Shown in pieces: positions 15,251-25,838 of a stretch of DNA of 46,177 bases. The stretch is from Lachnospiraceae bacterium (GTDB taxonomy: Bacteria; Bacillota; Clostridia; Lachnospirales; Lachnospiraceae), in assembly GCA_017405805.1 (NCBI GenBank), contig JAFQZU010000040.1:1-46177 (forward strand). The letters are read 5' to 3'. The notes beneath the pieces are model-generated. The model searched no databases. It saw nothing but the letters and a program-made list of their open reading frames with translations, and was not told where the DNA came from. The position numbers were made by a program, and so were the translations under genes. How positions within the stretch are numbered: position 1 is the first letter of the stretch; each line of letters starts with the position of its first letter.

Positions 15251-18200
15251 TCAGTAGACCTCGCATCCGTTCCTCCCGGCTTCCTTCACGCGGTACAGGG
15301 CCGTGTCCGCGTCCTTGAAGATGTCTCCGCGCGGATTGTCGCGGTCCGAGAAGGCCACGCCGACGCTCAGGGAGACCGGCGGCAGGTCATCCTTGGGATG
15401 CTGCAGGATCTCGTTGGCCTGATTGATCTTGTTGACCACCAGCTGGCGCATGGAGCTGTTGACACGGGTCATGATCACGACGAATTCGTCTCCGCCGATC
15501 CTGCAGATGATATCCACGGACCGGAAGCTGTGGCGCAGGATCTCCGCCACGCGCTTGAGGACCCGGTCGCCGACCGCGTGTCCGTAGGTGTCGTTGACGC
15601 TCTTGAAATAGTCCACGTCCACGATGATCAGCGCGATGTGGCTGGTATCCACGCTCTGCATCAGCAGGTCGTAGGCGCCGCGGTTGAAGAGCCCGGTCAG
15701 CGCGTCGTGGGAAGCCTCGTGCCGGAGCTTCTCCCTCGCCGCCCTGTTCTCCTCCAGGATCGTGTTGTAGGTCCTTGTGACGAACTGGAGTTCCTCTGCT
15801 CCGGTGGGCGGGATCATTTCCTGCCTGCGCATCCTCTCGACCATCTGGCTGAGGGGCTTCCGGATCTGCTCGTTGATAAAGAGAACGATGATCAGCACGA
15901 TCAGAAGGAACACGACCGTCATGGCCGTCAGGACGGAGACCAGAAAGCCCAGTCTCGAAGAGGCCGTGTCCAGTTCGCTTCTGGAATAACGGATCAGCTC
16001 CTGCGTGCACTCGTTGACATTTTCCCGGATCCGGTCCTTGTACTGCATGTAGTGGCTGTCAAAGAGGATCGTCCGGGCCTTATCGTTCTTCTCCTGCGCG
16101 GAGAGCGCCATATCCTCCTCGGAGAGCGTAAGCGCTGCGAGCGCCTGCGGGATCTTTGCGGGATCATAATCTCCGGAATCCAGCTTGAGGAGCATGGCCT
16201 CGTACTCTGTCTCCAGCAGTTCGTTGGAAAGGCTGAGCGCGGTCCTGAGACTCTTCAGCGCTCCGCTGCCGTAATGATGGTCGTCCAGAAGCGCCTCCAG
16301 GTCTTCCACGGCCTTGTCCCTACGCCGCGTGACCTCCACCTCCTCAAAGAAGTCCTCCAGGTACTGCAGGTCTCCGTTCACGACAAAACACCTCACCCGG
16401 TCCGTGAGGTAATCCGACCCGGCCTCCATATCGTTCGCGGACATCTGCGCCGCGATATACCGGTCGCTCGCCTTCTCCATGCGCTCGTACCCTCTCGCGA
16501 CGGCGATATCCGCCGCAAAAAGCGCCGCGGCCGCGAGCAGGGCGATGATCAGGAAGAAGCGTGTGGCCGTGCGCAGGTGAAGACTGAAGGACCGCTTGCG
16601 GGCCGGTTTTGTCTCTTCCGCTTTGGGAGCCGGCACCGGCTCCTCCTGCAGTACCCCGTAGTCCTTCACGGACGAACCTGCGGCGGACAGTCCCGCGGCG
16701 GATGACCCTGCGTCGGATGATCCTGCGGCGGGCGTTTCTGCAGCGGGCGGCTGCGCGCTCTGCGCCTGATCACCGAAAGGCACTGCCTCTTCCAGCTCGG
16801 GCAGCGGCGCCGCGTTCGCTCCGGCCGCCATTCCCTTGTCCAGGATAAACGTCTCGAACTGGTTGGCGGGGACGGGCCTTGAGAAGTAATAGCCCTGCAC
16901 CATCTCACATCCCATGGCTTTGAGCGCGTGCATCTGTTCCATGGTCTCGACGCCTTCCGCGATGACCGGGACGGACAGATAGTCCGCGATATCGATGATG
17001 AGCTCGAGCATCCTCGTGTCGCCGCCTTCCCTGAAGGCGCCGCGGATGAACTGCATGTCCACCTTGAGCACGTCAAAAGGAAGCGCCGTCACCATATTGA
17101 GGGAGGAATACCCCGTACCGAAATCGTCGATCTCGATCTTAAAGCCGATCTTGCGCAGGCGCTCCACCACGTCCGTGATCTGCTCCGTATCGCTCGTATA
17201 GGCGGATTCCGTGACCTCCAGCGTAATGTCGCCGTAGGAGAGGCCGTACTCGCGGATCAGATCCTGCAGGACGCTGAGCAGGTCCGGATCGTACAGGTCG
17301 ATCCTGGATACGTTGACGGAGACCGGGACATACATCCCCAGCTTTTCCTTCCACTCATGGACCTGTCTGCAGGCTTCGCGCCAGACATAGCGGTCCAGTT
17401 CCCGCACGAGCCCGTTCTCCTCAAAGAGCGGGACGAATACTTCGGGACTGACCATGCCCAGTCTCGGGTGGATCCAGCGCACCAGCGCCTCCGTGCCGGA
17501 GAGGACCGGCTGCTCCGCCCGGATGTCGTATTTGGGCTGGTAATATAAAATGAACTGTTTTTCCCTTAAAGCGGTGTCAAAATCCTCCACGAGCTGCTCC
17601 GCGTACAGTTCTCTCTCGTGGAAATCGTTGTCATAGTATGCGATCGACCGGGCGAAATTCTCCCGGATCGAGGTGGCTGCCATTTTGGCGCGGTCAAATC
17701 TCCGCTCGATATCGATGGATCTGTCCGCGTCGGAATAGACGCCCATCCGCAGGCGGACACGGCTCCGGGAGTCCTTCCTGGCGGTGAGACTGTCCGTGAT
17801 CGTGTCCATGATCTTTTTATAGTCGTCGCGGTGGACGCAGTAGACCAGGAAGGTATCCGCCTCCAGGCGGCAGGCAAACCTGCCGTCCCCCCCGAAGAAT
17901 TCTTTGAGCTTTTCCCCGATGGTGCGGAGCATTCTGTCGCCGTAGTCTTTTCCGTAGCGCTCGTTGATCAGATGGAAGTGGTTGACGTCGAGCACCACCG
18001 CGTCCATGGCGGAATCCTCGTGGTGCCTGTCGTACTGCCTGGCGTAGCGGTAAAAATACTCCTTTGTAAAGAGGCCCGTCAGGGCGTCGCGCTCCGTGGA
18101 ACGGATGGTGTCCCGGTCCTCCGAGAGCTCGATGGTGCGCCGGATCCTGGCGTGGATCACGCCGACCGCCGGATAGTGCTTGGGAATAAAGTCCGCGGCC

Positions 18201-18526
18201 CCCAGCTGCAGGCACTTCACCTCGGATTCCTGATCTGCCGTGAGCACGATGACAGGGATCCGGTAAAGCTGCTTGTCTTCTTTCATGGCCCGGAGCACGT
18301 CAATTCCGGACATAACGGGCATAAGGATATCCAGGAGGACCAGAGACAGCGTCTCTTTGTTCTCCCGGATCATCTGCATGGCCTCTTTGCCGTCACAGGC
18401 ATAGAGGACTTCATAACAGCTCTGAAGATATGCGCCCAACATCTCGCGGTTGATAAATTCGTCGTCTACGACGAGGATCCTTCTCTTTCCTCTTATCGTA
18501 TAAAAGCGGTCCTGGGTGTTCTGCAT
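15251..18526 (-). CDS. c-di-GMP protein: REC-GGDEF(degenerate)-EAL-TM-sensor-TM-GGDEF
   Basis: This 1091-residue protein combines a receiver domain (15-130, phospho-acceptor Asp66), a diguanylate-cyclase fold that has lost its GGDEF (RLEADTF near 220-226), and an intact EAL phosphodiesterase (335-555: TEALVRW, SVNVSR, LEVTES, IDDFGTGYSS, LKVD, AEGVET). A Ser/Ala/Gly linker with a 5-residue repeat (602-621) follows. Then come a membrane helix (about 656-676), an external helical region, a second helix (about 860-884), and an intact GGDEF cyclase (940-1091, motif 1011-1015). It can therefore in principle both break and make c-di-GMP, the first under receiver control and the second under membrane-sensor control. 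It is the last gene after parE- and parC-like genes, with 17 bases between. Confidence 0.93.
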   Translation of the reverse strand: MQNTQDRFYTIRGKRRILVVDDEFINREMLGAYLQSCYEVLYACDGKEAMQMIRENKETLSLVLLDILMPVMSGIDVLRAMKEDKQLYRIPVIVLTADQESEVKCLQLGAADFIPKHYPAVGVIHARIRRTIELSEDRDTIRSTERDALTGLFTKEYFYRYARQYDRHHEDSAMDAVVLDVNHFHLINERYGKDYGDRMLRTIGEKLKEFFGGDGRFACRLEADTFLVYCVHRDDYKKIMDTITDSLTARKDSRSRVRLRMGVYSDADRSIDIERRFDRAKMAATSIRENFARSIAYYDNDFHERELYAEQLVEDFDTALREKQFILYYQPKYDIRAEQPVLSGTEALVRWIHPRLGMVSPEVFVPLFEENGLVRELDRYVWREACRQVHEWKEKLGMYVPVSVNVSRIDLYDPDLLSVLQDLIREYGLSYGDITLEVTESAYTSDTEQITDVVERLRKIGFKIEIDDFGTGYSSLNMVTALPFDVLKVDMQFIRGAFREGGDTRMLELIIDIADYLSVPVIAEGVETMEQMHALKAMGCEMVQGYYFSRPVPANQFETFILDKGMAAGANAAPLPELEEAVPFGDQAQSAQPPAAETPAAGSSDAGSSAAGLSAAGSSVKDYGVLQEEPVPAPKAEETKPARKRSFSLHLRTATRFFLIIALLAAAALFAADIAVARGYERMEKASDRYIAAQMSANDMEAGSDYLTDRVRCFVVNGDLQYLEDFFEEVEVTRRRDKAVEDLEALLDDHHYGSGALKSLRTALSLSNELLETEYEAMLLKLDSGDYDPAKIPQALAALTLSEEDMALSAQEKNDKARTILFDSHYMQYKDRIRENVNECTQELIRYSRSELDTASSRLGFLVSVLTAMTVVFLLIVLIIVLFINEQIRKPLSQMVERMRRQEMIPPTGAEELQFVTRTYNTILEENRAAREKLRHEASHDALTGLFNRGAYDLLMQSVDTSHIALIIVDVDYFKSVNDTYGHAVGDRVLKRVAEILRHSFRSVDIICRIGGDEFVVIMTRVNSSMRQLVVNKINQANEILQHPKDDLPPVSLSVGVAFSDRDNPRGDIFKDADTALYRVKEAGRNGCEVY

Positions 18527-18543
18527 ATTCTTCTCTCACCTTC

Positions 18544-20832
18544 TCAGAGACGTTTCGTTCCCTTTCCGTCTCTGGAACCTGTCTTCATCCGTCCAAGATC
18601 CACTTCCTTATCTCCGACATGCAGGATGTTAGGATCCGAATCGCGGATGATGAGGGCCGACTCGATCCGGTCCGCCGCGGAGAGCTTCATGCCCCGCGCG
18701 CCGACTGCGGCCTTTTTCTGTTCGGGGACCTGGTCAAGCGGGAACTTGAGCACAAATCCGTTTGCGCTGATCAGTACGATCTTGCTGTGGTCGCGGACCA
18801 CGTCCGCAAAGACCAGTCTGTCGTCCTCGGACAGCTTGGTGCCGGCCACGGTCCTCCTGGTCACGTCGAATTCGCCGCCGCTGACCATCTTCACGAAGCC
18901 CTTTTCCGTCACGAAAACGATCCGGTAGAGATTGAGGTCGGACTGGCTGGCCGCCAGGATGATCGTCTCCTTTGTGGAGTCGTAATTGCTCACATTGTCG
19001 ATGGGCGTCCCCTTGTCCCGGAGCTTTCCCGCGGGCAGGTCGGACGTCTTTACCATATGCATCTGCCCCGTATCCGTGAACAGGCAGATCTTTCCGCTGC
19101 TCCTGCAGCGCAGGCGCCACCGGTAGCTCTCCTCCACCGCCTCTTTGTTGCGCTCCGCCAGGGAGACCTCCATGGTCTTGGCGTATCCGAAGCGGTCCAT
19201 GACAAAGACCAGTTCCCGGTCCGCCTCTTCTTTGGGCAGCACGTACACCGCCTCCTGCGCCTGCAGGATGGCCGTGCGGCGGTCGCGCCCGTATTTCTTC
19301 TTAATCTCGGTCAGGTCCGCCTTGAGGACCTGCGTCATGGATTCGCGCTCATCCAGGATATCCTCGTAGCGGTATATATTGGCCACGGTCTGCTCGTGTT
19401 CTTTGAGCAGGGCCTCGAGCTCCAGGCCGATCAGCTTGTAGAGGCGCATCTCCAGGATGGCGTTGGCCTGGGCTTCCGTAAAGAGAAGCTGCGAAGCCAT
19501 GATCTCCGATTCCCTGGCCTTGAAGCGAATGCCGTCCGTCACGCCGTTCACGAGGCAGTTTTTGGCCATGGCCCTGTCCCTGGAGCCCCGCAGGATCTCG
19601 ATGATCAGGTCGATGACATTGCAGGCCTTGATCAGGCCCTCCTGGATCTCTCTCTTCTTCCGCTCCTTCTCCAGAAGGTTGGTATATTTGCGGCGGGCCG
19701 TCTCATAGAGGAAGGCCGTATTGGCACTGAGGATCTCCTTAAGGCCCATGGTCTCCGGCCGTCCGTCGTGAATGGCCAGCATATTGACGCCGAAGGTGTC
19801 CTCGAGCCTTGTCTTCTTATACAGGAGCGCGAGAAAATTGTCGACGTCCGTGTCCTTTTTGAGCTCGATGACGATGCGGATCCCCTCTTTGTTGGACTGA
19901 TTGGTGATGTCGATGATATCGGAAGTCACCTTGTTTTCGGAGAGGGCCGCCACGTCCGAGAGGAACTTGCCGATTCCGCTTCCGACCATGGTGTAGGGGA
20001 TCTCCGTGATCACAAGGTTGATATGCCCGGCGCGTCCCTTTTCGATCTTCGTCTTCCCGCGCAGCCGGATCCTGCCTGCGCCCGTCTCGTAGATCTCCGC
20101 CAGATCCTTCTTGTTGATGACAATGCCGCCGGTGGGAAAATCCGGTCCCTTGACAAAGCGCATCAGGTCCGCCGACGTGCTCTCCGGGTGGTCCATCAGC
20201 TCGATCTGCGCGTCGATGACCTCCGCCAGATTGTGGGGCGGCGTGTTGGTGGCCATACCGACCGCGATGCCCTCGGACCCGTTGATCAGAAAGTTGGGGA
20301 TCCTTACGGGAAGGACCGCGGGCTCTTTTTCCGTCTCGTCAAAATTCGGGACGAAATCCACCACATCCTTGTCCAGGTCCGCCAGAAAAGCGTCCTCCGT
20401 GACCGGTGACAGACGCGCCTCCGTGTATCGCATGGCCGCCGCGCCGTCCCCCTCTATATTGCCGAAGTTTCCGTGGCCGTCCACGAGGGGGAGCTCCTTC
20501 TTGAAATCCTGCGCCATGACCACCAGCGCGTCGTAGATGGAGCTGTCGCCGTGAGGGTGGTATTTACCCATCGTATCGCCCACGATACGGGCGCTCTTTC
20601 TGTAGGGTCTGTCCGAGCGGATCCCCAGCTCGTACATGTCGTACAGCGTCCTGCGCTGCACGGGTTTAAGCCCGTCCCGCACGTCCGGAAGGGCGCGGGA
20701 GACGATGACGCTCATGGCGTAGTCGATGTAGGACTTCTGCATGAGCTCTGAGTACTCCGTCCTGATGATCTGGTCCTCCGCGGGCTGCACGGGGATCATA
20801 TCGGTTCCTTTTCTGCTCTTTTTATCAGCCAT
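18544..20832 (-). CDS. parC: type IIA topoisomerase subunit A (topoisomerase IV-like)
   Basis: The 762-residue protein has the catalytic Tyr136 ([11 protein letters not shown]) and the quinolone-pocket residues Ser97 and Asp101 in [11 protein letters not shown]. Its C-terminal beta-pinwheel domain is short (about 270 residues), and I see no QRRGGKG-type GyrA box, which is needed for DNA wrapping by gyrase. This favours a ParC-like decatenase over GyrA, although the breakage-reunion domain is gyrase-like in places. The partner B subunit gene lies 15 bases upstream. The gyrA/parC distinction is only moderately certain. Confidence 0.85.
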   Translation of the reverse strand: MADKKSRKGTDMIPVQPAEDQIIRTEYSELMQKSYIDYAMSVIVSRALPDVRDGLKPVQRRTLYDMYELGIRSDRPYRKSARIVGDTMGKYHPHGDSSIYDALVVMAQDFKKELPLVDGHGNFGNIEGDGAAAMRYTEARLSPVTEDAFLADLDKDVVDFVPNFDETEKEPAVLPVRIPNFLINGSEGIAVGMATNTPPHNLAEVIDAQIELMDHPESTSADLMRFVKGPDFPTGGIVINKKDLAEIYETGAGRIRLRGKTKIEKGRAGHINLVITEIPYTMVGSGIGKFLSDVAALSENKVTSDIIDITNQSNKEGIRIVIELKKDTDVDNFLALLYKKTRLEDTFGVNMLAIHDGRPETMGLKEILSANTAFLYETARRKYTNLLEKERKKREIQEGLIKACNVIDLIIEILRGSRDRAMAKNCLVNGVTDGIRFKARESEIMASQLLFTEAQANAILEMRLYKLIGLELEALLKEHEQTVANIYRYEDILDERESMTQVLKADLTEIKKKYGRDRRTAILQAQEAVYVLPKEEADRELVFVMDRFGYAKTMEVSLAERNKEAVEESYRWRLRCRSSGKICLFTDTGQMHMVKTSDLPAGKLRDKGTPIDNVSNYDSTKETIILAASQSDLNLYRIVFVTEKGFVKMVSGGEFDVTRRTVAGTKLSEDDRLVFADVVRDHSKIVLISANGFVLKFPLDQVPEQKKAAVGARGMKLSAADRIESALIIRDSDPNILHVGDKEVDLGRMKTGSRDGKGTKRL

Positions 20833-20847
20833 TGTTACCTTCTGTTT

Positions 20848-22773
20848 TTATATGTCAAGCTGCGCGTCGGCGGCGTGGTCGTGGATAAAGTTCCTTCTGG
20901 GCGGCACCTCGGACCCCATCAGGAGCTCCGTTATGGAGGAGGCGTTGATGGCGTCCTCGATCTGCACCTGCTTCATTTTCCTGCGGGCCGGATCCAGCGT
21001 GGTCTCCCACAGCTGCTCGGCGTCCATTTCGCCCAGTCCCTTGTAGCGCTGCAGCGTGAAATCGCCCTTGTGGTTCTTTCTGTACCTGGCGAGCGCATAG
21101 TCGTCGTAAAGATATTCTTCCTCCCCTTTCTTAGGGAGGACTTTGTACAGCGGCGGCATGGCCACGTACACATGTCCCTCGTAGATCAGATCTGGCATAA
21201 AGCGGTAAAAGAGGGTCAGAAGGAGGGTCGAGATATGGGCGCCGTCCACGTCCGCATCCGCCATGATGATGATCTTGTCGTAGCGGAGCTTGGAGATGTC
21301 AAAATCGTTGCCGTACCCCTCCGAGAAGCCGCAGCCGAAGGCGTTGATCATGGTCTTGATCTCGGCGTTGGCCAGTATTTTGTCGATGCTCGCCTTCTCC
21401 ACGTTCAGGATCTTGCCGCGGATGGGAAGAATGGCCTGATACATCCTGTCGCGGGCCATCTTGGCGCTGCCGCCGGCCGAATCGCCCTCCACGATGAAGA
21501 TCTCGCACTTGGAAGCGTCCCGGCTGGTGCAGTTGGCAAGCTTTCCGTTGGAGTCAAAGGAGAATTTCTGGGGCTTGATCAGGTTGGTCTTGATCTGCTC
21601 TTCCTTCTTGCGGATCTTGGCCGCCTTCTCGGCGCAGTCGATCACCGCCTTGAGCGTCTCCAGATTCCGGTCAAAATAGCGCACGATCTCCTCGCCGGTC
21701 ACCTGGCTCACCGCCTTGGCGGCGTCCTGGTTGTCCAGCTTGGTCTTGGTCTGCCCCTCAAAGCGCGGGTCGGGATGCTTGATGGAAATGACGGCCGTCA
21801 TGCCGTTGCGGATGTCCGCGCCGTTGAAGTTGGCGTCCTTTTCCTTGAGCGTTCCGAGGCTCCTCGCATAGTTGTTGATCACCTGCGTGAAGACGCTCTT
21901 GAAGCCCGTCAGATGCGTACCGCCCTCCGCGTTGTAGATGTTGTTGCAGAAGCCAAGCACGTTCTCGTGAAATTCGTTGACATACTGCAGGGCCACGTCC
22001 ACCTCGATCCCGTCCGCGTTCCCGTGGAAGGTGATGACGTCCGTGACCGCCTCCTTGGTCTTATTGAGCGCACGAATAAAACCCGCGATCCCGTCCGGCT
22101 CCGAGAAGGTCTCCTCCTGGGCCGGTTCGATCCGCAGGTCTTTATAGTAAATCGTCAGCTCGGGATTCAGATACGCGGTCTCATGCAGGCGGCTCTTGAT
22201 GTCATCTTCCTTGAACCTGGTCTTCTCAAAGATCTCGGGATCGGGCAGGAAATTGATCGTCGTACCGGTCCCCTTAGCCCTGCCGACCACCGGCAGAAGG
22301 CCGTTTACCAGATCCATGACCGGCTCGCCCCGCTCATATCGGTCCTCGTAGATATTTCCGCCGCTGCAGATCCTGACCGTCATCCTCTCGGACAGCGCGT
22401 TGACGACGGAAGAACCGACGCCGTGCAGGCCGCCGCTCGTCTTGTAAGCCTCGTTGTCGAACTTGCCGCCCGCGTGAAGCGTCGTAAAGACGACCCGCTC
22501 CGCGCTGACGCCCTTTTCATGCATATCCACCGGAATGCCGCGGCCGTTGTCCGTGACAGTACAGGAGCCGTCCGTCTCCAGCGTCACCCGGATCTCCGTG
22601 CAGTACCCGGCGAGATGTTCGTCCACCGCGTTGTCCACGATCTCATAGATCAGATGGTTGAGTCCGCGCGTGGAGACGCTCCCGATGTACATGCCCGGCC
22701 TGGCCCGGACCGCCTCCAGTCCTTCCAGGATCCGAATGTTCTGTGCACTGTATTGTGTATCGCTGTTTGTCAT
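20848..22773 (-). CDS. parE: type IIA topoisomerase subunit B (topoisomerase IV-like)
   Basis: The 641-residue ATPase subunit has the GHKL motifs YEIVDNAVDEHLAG, TDNGRGIPVD and GGLHGVGSSVVNAL, and the TOPRIM domain (VEGDSAGGSAKMARDR, IIMADADVDGAHI). It drives strand passage with the A subunit encoded next. The size fits either GyrB or ParE; pairing with an A subunit lacking a GyrA box points to topoisomerase IV. degV lies 5 bases upstream, an unusual neighbour. Confidence 0.88.
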   Translation of the reverse strand: MTNSDTQYSAQNIRILEGLEAVRARPGMYIGSVSTRGLNHLIYEIVDNAVDEHLAGYCTEIRVTLETDGSCTVTDNGRGIPVDMHEKGVSAERVVFTTLHAGGKFDNEAYKTSGGLHGVGSSVVNALSERMTVRICSGGNIYEDRYERGEPVMDLVNGLLPVVGRAKGTGTTINFLPDPEIFEKTRFKEDDIKSRLHETAYLNPELTIYYKDLRIEPAQEETFSEPDGIAGFIRALNKTKEAVTDVITFHGNADGIEVDVALQYVNEFHENVLGFCNNIYNAEGGTHLTGFKSVFTQVINNYARSLGTLKEKDANFNGADIRNGMTAVISIKHPDPRFEGQTKTKLDNQDAAKAVSQVTGEEIVRYFDRNLETLKAVIDCAEKAAKIRKKEEQIKTNLIKPQKFSFDSNGKLANCTSRDASKCEIFIVEGDSAGGSAKMARDRMYQAILPIRGKILNVEKASIDKILANAEIKTMINAFGCGFSEGYGNDFDISKLRYDKIIIMADADVDGAHISTLLLTLFYRFMPDLIYEGHVYVAMPPLYKVLPKKGEEEYLYDDYALARYRKNHKGDFTLQRYKGLGEMDAEQLWETTLDPARRKMKQVQIEDAINASSITELLMGSEVPPRRNFIHDHAADAQLDI

Positions 22774-22777
22774 ATTC

Positions 22778-23650
22778 TCAGTATTCCCCGTCGATCTTCT
22801 TGGAACACGCGATCGCTAGCGCGCCCGGCCCTATGTGGCACGCGACGCTGAGCGAAAGATAATCCTCCTCCACCTGCAGGGCGGGAAATGCCTTGCGGAC
22901 CTCCTCCGCATAGGCGGGAAACTGTTCCGGAAGATAGGCATGCACGGCGTAGACCCAGACTGTCCCGTTTTCTGTCCCGCCGTAAAGTGTATCGATATCG
23001 TGCCTGAGCGCATTGATCATGACATGCTTGCCCTGCGTGAGCGTTCTGGCCTTGGAGAAAGAATCCAGTCTCTCCCCCTTGATCTGCAGGACGGGCTTGA
23101 TATGCAGAAGGGAGCCGATGGCTGCCGCCGCCGGCGTGATCCTGCCGCCCTGCTTGAGATATTTGAGCGTATCCAGCGTGATGTAGATGCTGGATTCCAT
23201 CTTGACGCGCTCCAGTACTTCCTTGATCTGCGCCGCGTTCAGCCCCTTCTTCTCCGCCATCTCCATGGCGTCCTGAACGGAGCGCTTCATGGTCACGGAA
23301 ATCCGCTGGTTGTTGACGACCTGCACCCTGCCGCCGTAATCCTGGGCCAGCATGATCGCCGTCTGGCAGCTCCCGGACAGGCCGCTGCTCATGGGGATGT
23401 GCACGACATCGTCATATTTTTCAAGGAGCGCGTCCCAGCGTCCCGTGATCTCCTCCGGAGAGGGCTGGCTGGTCAGGATCTTCGCCCCGTCCGCCTGACG
23501 CTGATAGAACTCCTCCCTTGTCAGGTTGATATCTTCAAAGAACAATTCCCCGTCGATCGTAAAAGGCATGGGAATCACGGAGACTCCCATATCCACGGCC
23601 ATCTTCTGCGTGATGCCGCTGTTGCTGTCTGTCACGATTGCTGTTCTCAT
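22778..23650 (-). CDS. DegV family fatty-acid-binding protein (FakB-like)
   Basis: The 290-residue DegV protein has the opening VTDSNSGITQKMAVDMGVSVIPM, the SGLSGSCQTA motif, and LDTLKYLKQGGRI. Family members bind one fatty acid and present it to the kinase FakA, which phosphorylates the carboxyl group for membrane lipid synthesis. A FakA-like gene lies at 25839-27491, separated only by recG, so the two plausibly work together. The start has GAGG 5 bases upstream. Confidence 0.92.
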   Translation of the reverse strand: MRTAIVTDSNSGITQKMAVDMGVSVIPMPFTIDGELFFEDINLTREEFYQRQADGAKILTSQPSPEEITGRWDALLEKYDDVVHIPMSSGLSGSCQTAIMLAQDYGGRVQVVNNQRISVTMKRSVQDAMEMAEKKGLNAAQIKEVLERVKMESSIYITLDTLKYLKQGGRITPAAAAIGSLLHIKPVLQIKGERLDSFSKARTLTQGKHVMINALRHDIDTLYGGTENGTVWVYAVHAYLPEQFPAYAEEVRKAFPALQVEEDYLSLSVACHIGPGALAIACSKKIDGEY

Positions 23651-23750
23651 CTCTACCTCATCATTCCGGTTCTTTCCCGGTCCATTGTCGGGTTTCCCAG
23701 ACTGCAGGAAACGTTGTCTTCAATGCTACGCACTCAAGCATACCATATTA

Positions 23751-25763
23751 TCAAATGCTCCGAAAGTCAATTTCTTTGAGATCGGAAGGCGCGCCGCCTT
23801 CGCCGCGCAGGACCTCGTCCGCATATTCGGACGCTTTTTTCATGATGGCCGCGTCCGCGTAAATGTCCGCCAGGCCAAAACCGAGTTCGCCGCTCTGCCT
23901 GTATCCGAACAGATCGCCCGGCCCCCGGAGCTTCAGATCCTCCTCCGCCACTTTGAAGCCGTCATTGGTGTGCTCCAGGACGTCGAGACGCTTCGGCTTT
24001 TCCCCTGCGCCGCTGTAGAGGAAGATACAGTAGGACTGCCACTTTCCTCTGCCGACCCTGCCCCGCAGCTGATGGAGCTGGGACATGCCGAACCGCTCTG
24101 CGTTTTCGATCAGGATCGCGGAGGCGTTGGGCACGTCGATCCCCACCTCGATCACGGTGGTGGACACGAGAAGATCGGTCTCGTGGCGGCCGAAAGCATC
24201 CATCACCGCCTGTTTCTGCGCCGGCTTCATCCTCCCGTGCAGCGAGTCGATCCGCACCTCTTCGGGAAAGATCTCCCGCAGCCTTTTGGTGTAGTCCGTC
24301 ACATTTTCCAGATCCTCCAGCATGCCTTCCTCTACCTCGGGGCAGATCACATAGACCTGACGCCCCTCCCTGATCTGCCTGTAGAGAAAACGGTAGATGC
24401 GGTTTCTCTCCGATACGGGCATGGCCAGATTTTTGATGGGGAGCCGGCCCGCCGGCATCTCGTCCAGCACGGAGATCTCGAGATCGCCGTACAGAATGAT
24501 GGCGAGGGTGCGGGGGATGGGCGTCGCGCTCATGACCAGCACCGGGACCTTCTCTCCCTTTCCGGCCAGATTCTCGCGCTGGCGCACGCCGAACCGGTGC
24601 TGCTCGTCCGTGATGACCAGCCCCAGATCCCTGTACTCCACCTTCTCCTGGATCAGCGCGTGGGTCCCGATGATCATATCGGCCTCCCCGGCCGCGATCA
24701 TCCGATACGCCTCTTTTCGCTCTTTTCCCTTCACGGAGCCCGTCAGAAGCACCGCGCGGACCGGAAGTCCCGCGCTCTCAAACAGCCGCGTGAGTGACTC
24801 CATATGCTGCCTGGCCAGGACCTCCGTGGGCGCCATCAGCGCGCTCTGCCTGCCGCTCCCCGCGCAGAGGAGCATGGCCAGGAAGGCGAGGATGGTTTTG
24901 CCGGATCCCACGTCCCCCTGCAGCAGCCGGTTCATGACAAAGGGCCCCGTAAGGTCCTTCCGTATCTCTTCAAAGGCCCGCATCTGCGCGCCGGTCAGAC
25001 TGTAGGGGAGCGACGCCAGGAGCCTGTCCGGCAGGTCGTTGTCCGTAAGCGGCCTGTCAGCCCTGAGCAGCGCGTTCTTATCCTTCTGCCGCCGTATGGC
25101 GAGAATAAATCGGAAGAATTCGTCAAAAACGAGCCTGTCCCTTGCACGCGCCAGATTCTGCGCGCTCTGCGGGAAATGGATCCGCTGCAGTGCCTCGTTT
25201 ATCTCCGACAGTCCGTAGCGCTCACGGACCGCCTCCGGAAGGATCTCACGCACCGGAATATCCAGGACCTGTCTGGTCCATCCGCAGAGCTGCCGGTTCG
25301 TCACGCCCTGAAACAGCGGGTAGACCGGCTGAAGCGTGCCGGAAACCGCGGCATAGGCATCCTCGGCGACGACCTGCGGCTGCTCCATATAGCGCTGTCC
25401 GCGGGGCCCTGTCTTGATCCTGCCCCGGAAGATCCTCCTTGTGCCGCCGGGGAGATTTCCCTTTATATAGGGCATGTTGAAGTAGGTAAGGCGCACTTCT
25501 CCCCCCGCGTCCCCCGCCCGCAGATGCGTGATGATTTTTCCTCCCGCGCGGATGACGGATCCGTTTCCCAGGATCGTAAGGCGCAGGGCACAGATCTCAC
25601 CCTCTGCCGCTTCAGAGGAGAGCGTGACGGGCGGATAGAAGTCATACCTGGCCGGAAAGCGGTAAAGAAGGTCCTTGGCCGTGCAGATCTCCTTCCCTTT
25701 CAGAAGCTTTTCCGTCTTGGGCCCGACGCCCTTAAGTTCCGCTATGTCGCTGTGCAGATTCAT
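23751..25763 (-). CDS. recG: ATP-dependent DNA helicase RecG
   Basis: The 670-residue protein has the N-terminal wedge/OB domain (about 55-140), then helicase motifs: Walker A GDVGSGKT at 283-290, the DEQH box with RFGVRQ, TATPIPRT-type motif III (MSATPIPRTLA), and the C-terminal RecG block QLRGRVGRGKWQSYC. It regresses stalled forks and processes recombination intermediates. It is downstream of yloV, as in many Firmicutes (yloV-recG). Confidence 0.96.
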   Translation of the reverse strand: MNLHSDIAELKGVGPKTEKLLKGKEICTAKDLLYRFPARYDFYPPVTLSSEAAEGEICALRLTILGNGSVIRAGGKIITHLRAGDAGGEVRLTYFNMPYIKGNLPGGTRRIFRGRIKTGPRGQRYMEQPQVVAEDAYAAVSGTLQPVYPLFQGVTNRQLCGWTRQVLDIPVREILPEAVRERYGLSEINEALQRIHFPQSAQNLARARDRLVFDEFFRFILAIRRQKDKNALLRADRPLTDNDLPDRLLASLPYSLTGAQMRAFEEIRKDLTGPFVMNRLLQGDVGSGKTILAFLAMLLCAGSGRQSALMAPTEVLARQHMESLTRLFESAGLPVRAVLLTGSVKGKERKEAYRMIAAGEADMIIGTHALIQEKVEYRDLGLVITDEQHRFGVRQRENLAGKGEKVPVLVMSATPIPRTLAIILYGDLEISVLDEMPAGRLPIKNLAMPVSERNRIYRFLYRQIREGRQVYVICPEVEEGMLEDLENVTDYTKRLREIFPEEVRIDSLHGRMKPAQKQAVMDAFGRHETDLLVSTTVIEVGIDVPNASAILIENAERFGMSQLHQLRGRVGRGKWQSYCIFLYSGAGEKPKRLDVLEHTNDGFKVAEEDLKLRGPGDLFGYRQSGELGFGLADIYADAAIMKKASEYADEVLRGEGGAPSDLKEIDFRSI

Positions 25764-25838
25764 GTTTTTCTCCGTGACTCAAAAGGAGGGAACGGTATTC
25801 CCGTTCCCTCCGCAGCATTCCTGCAATGTCCTGCCGGC

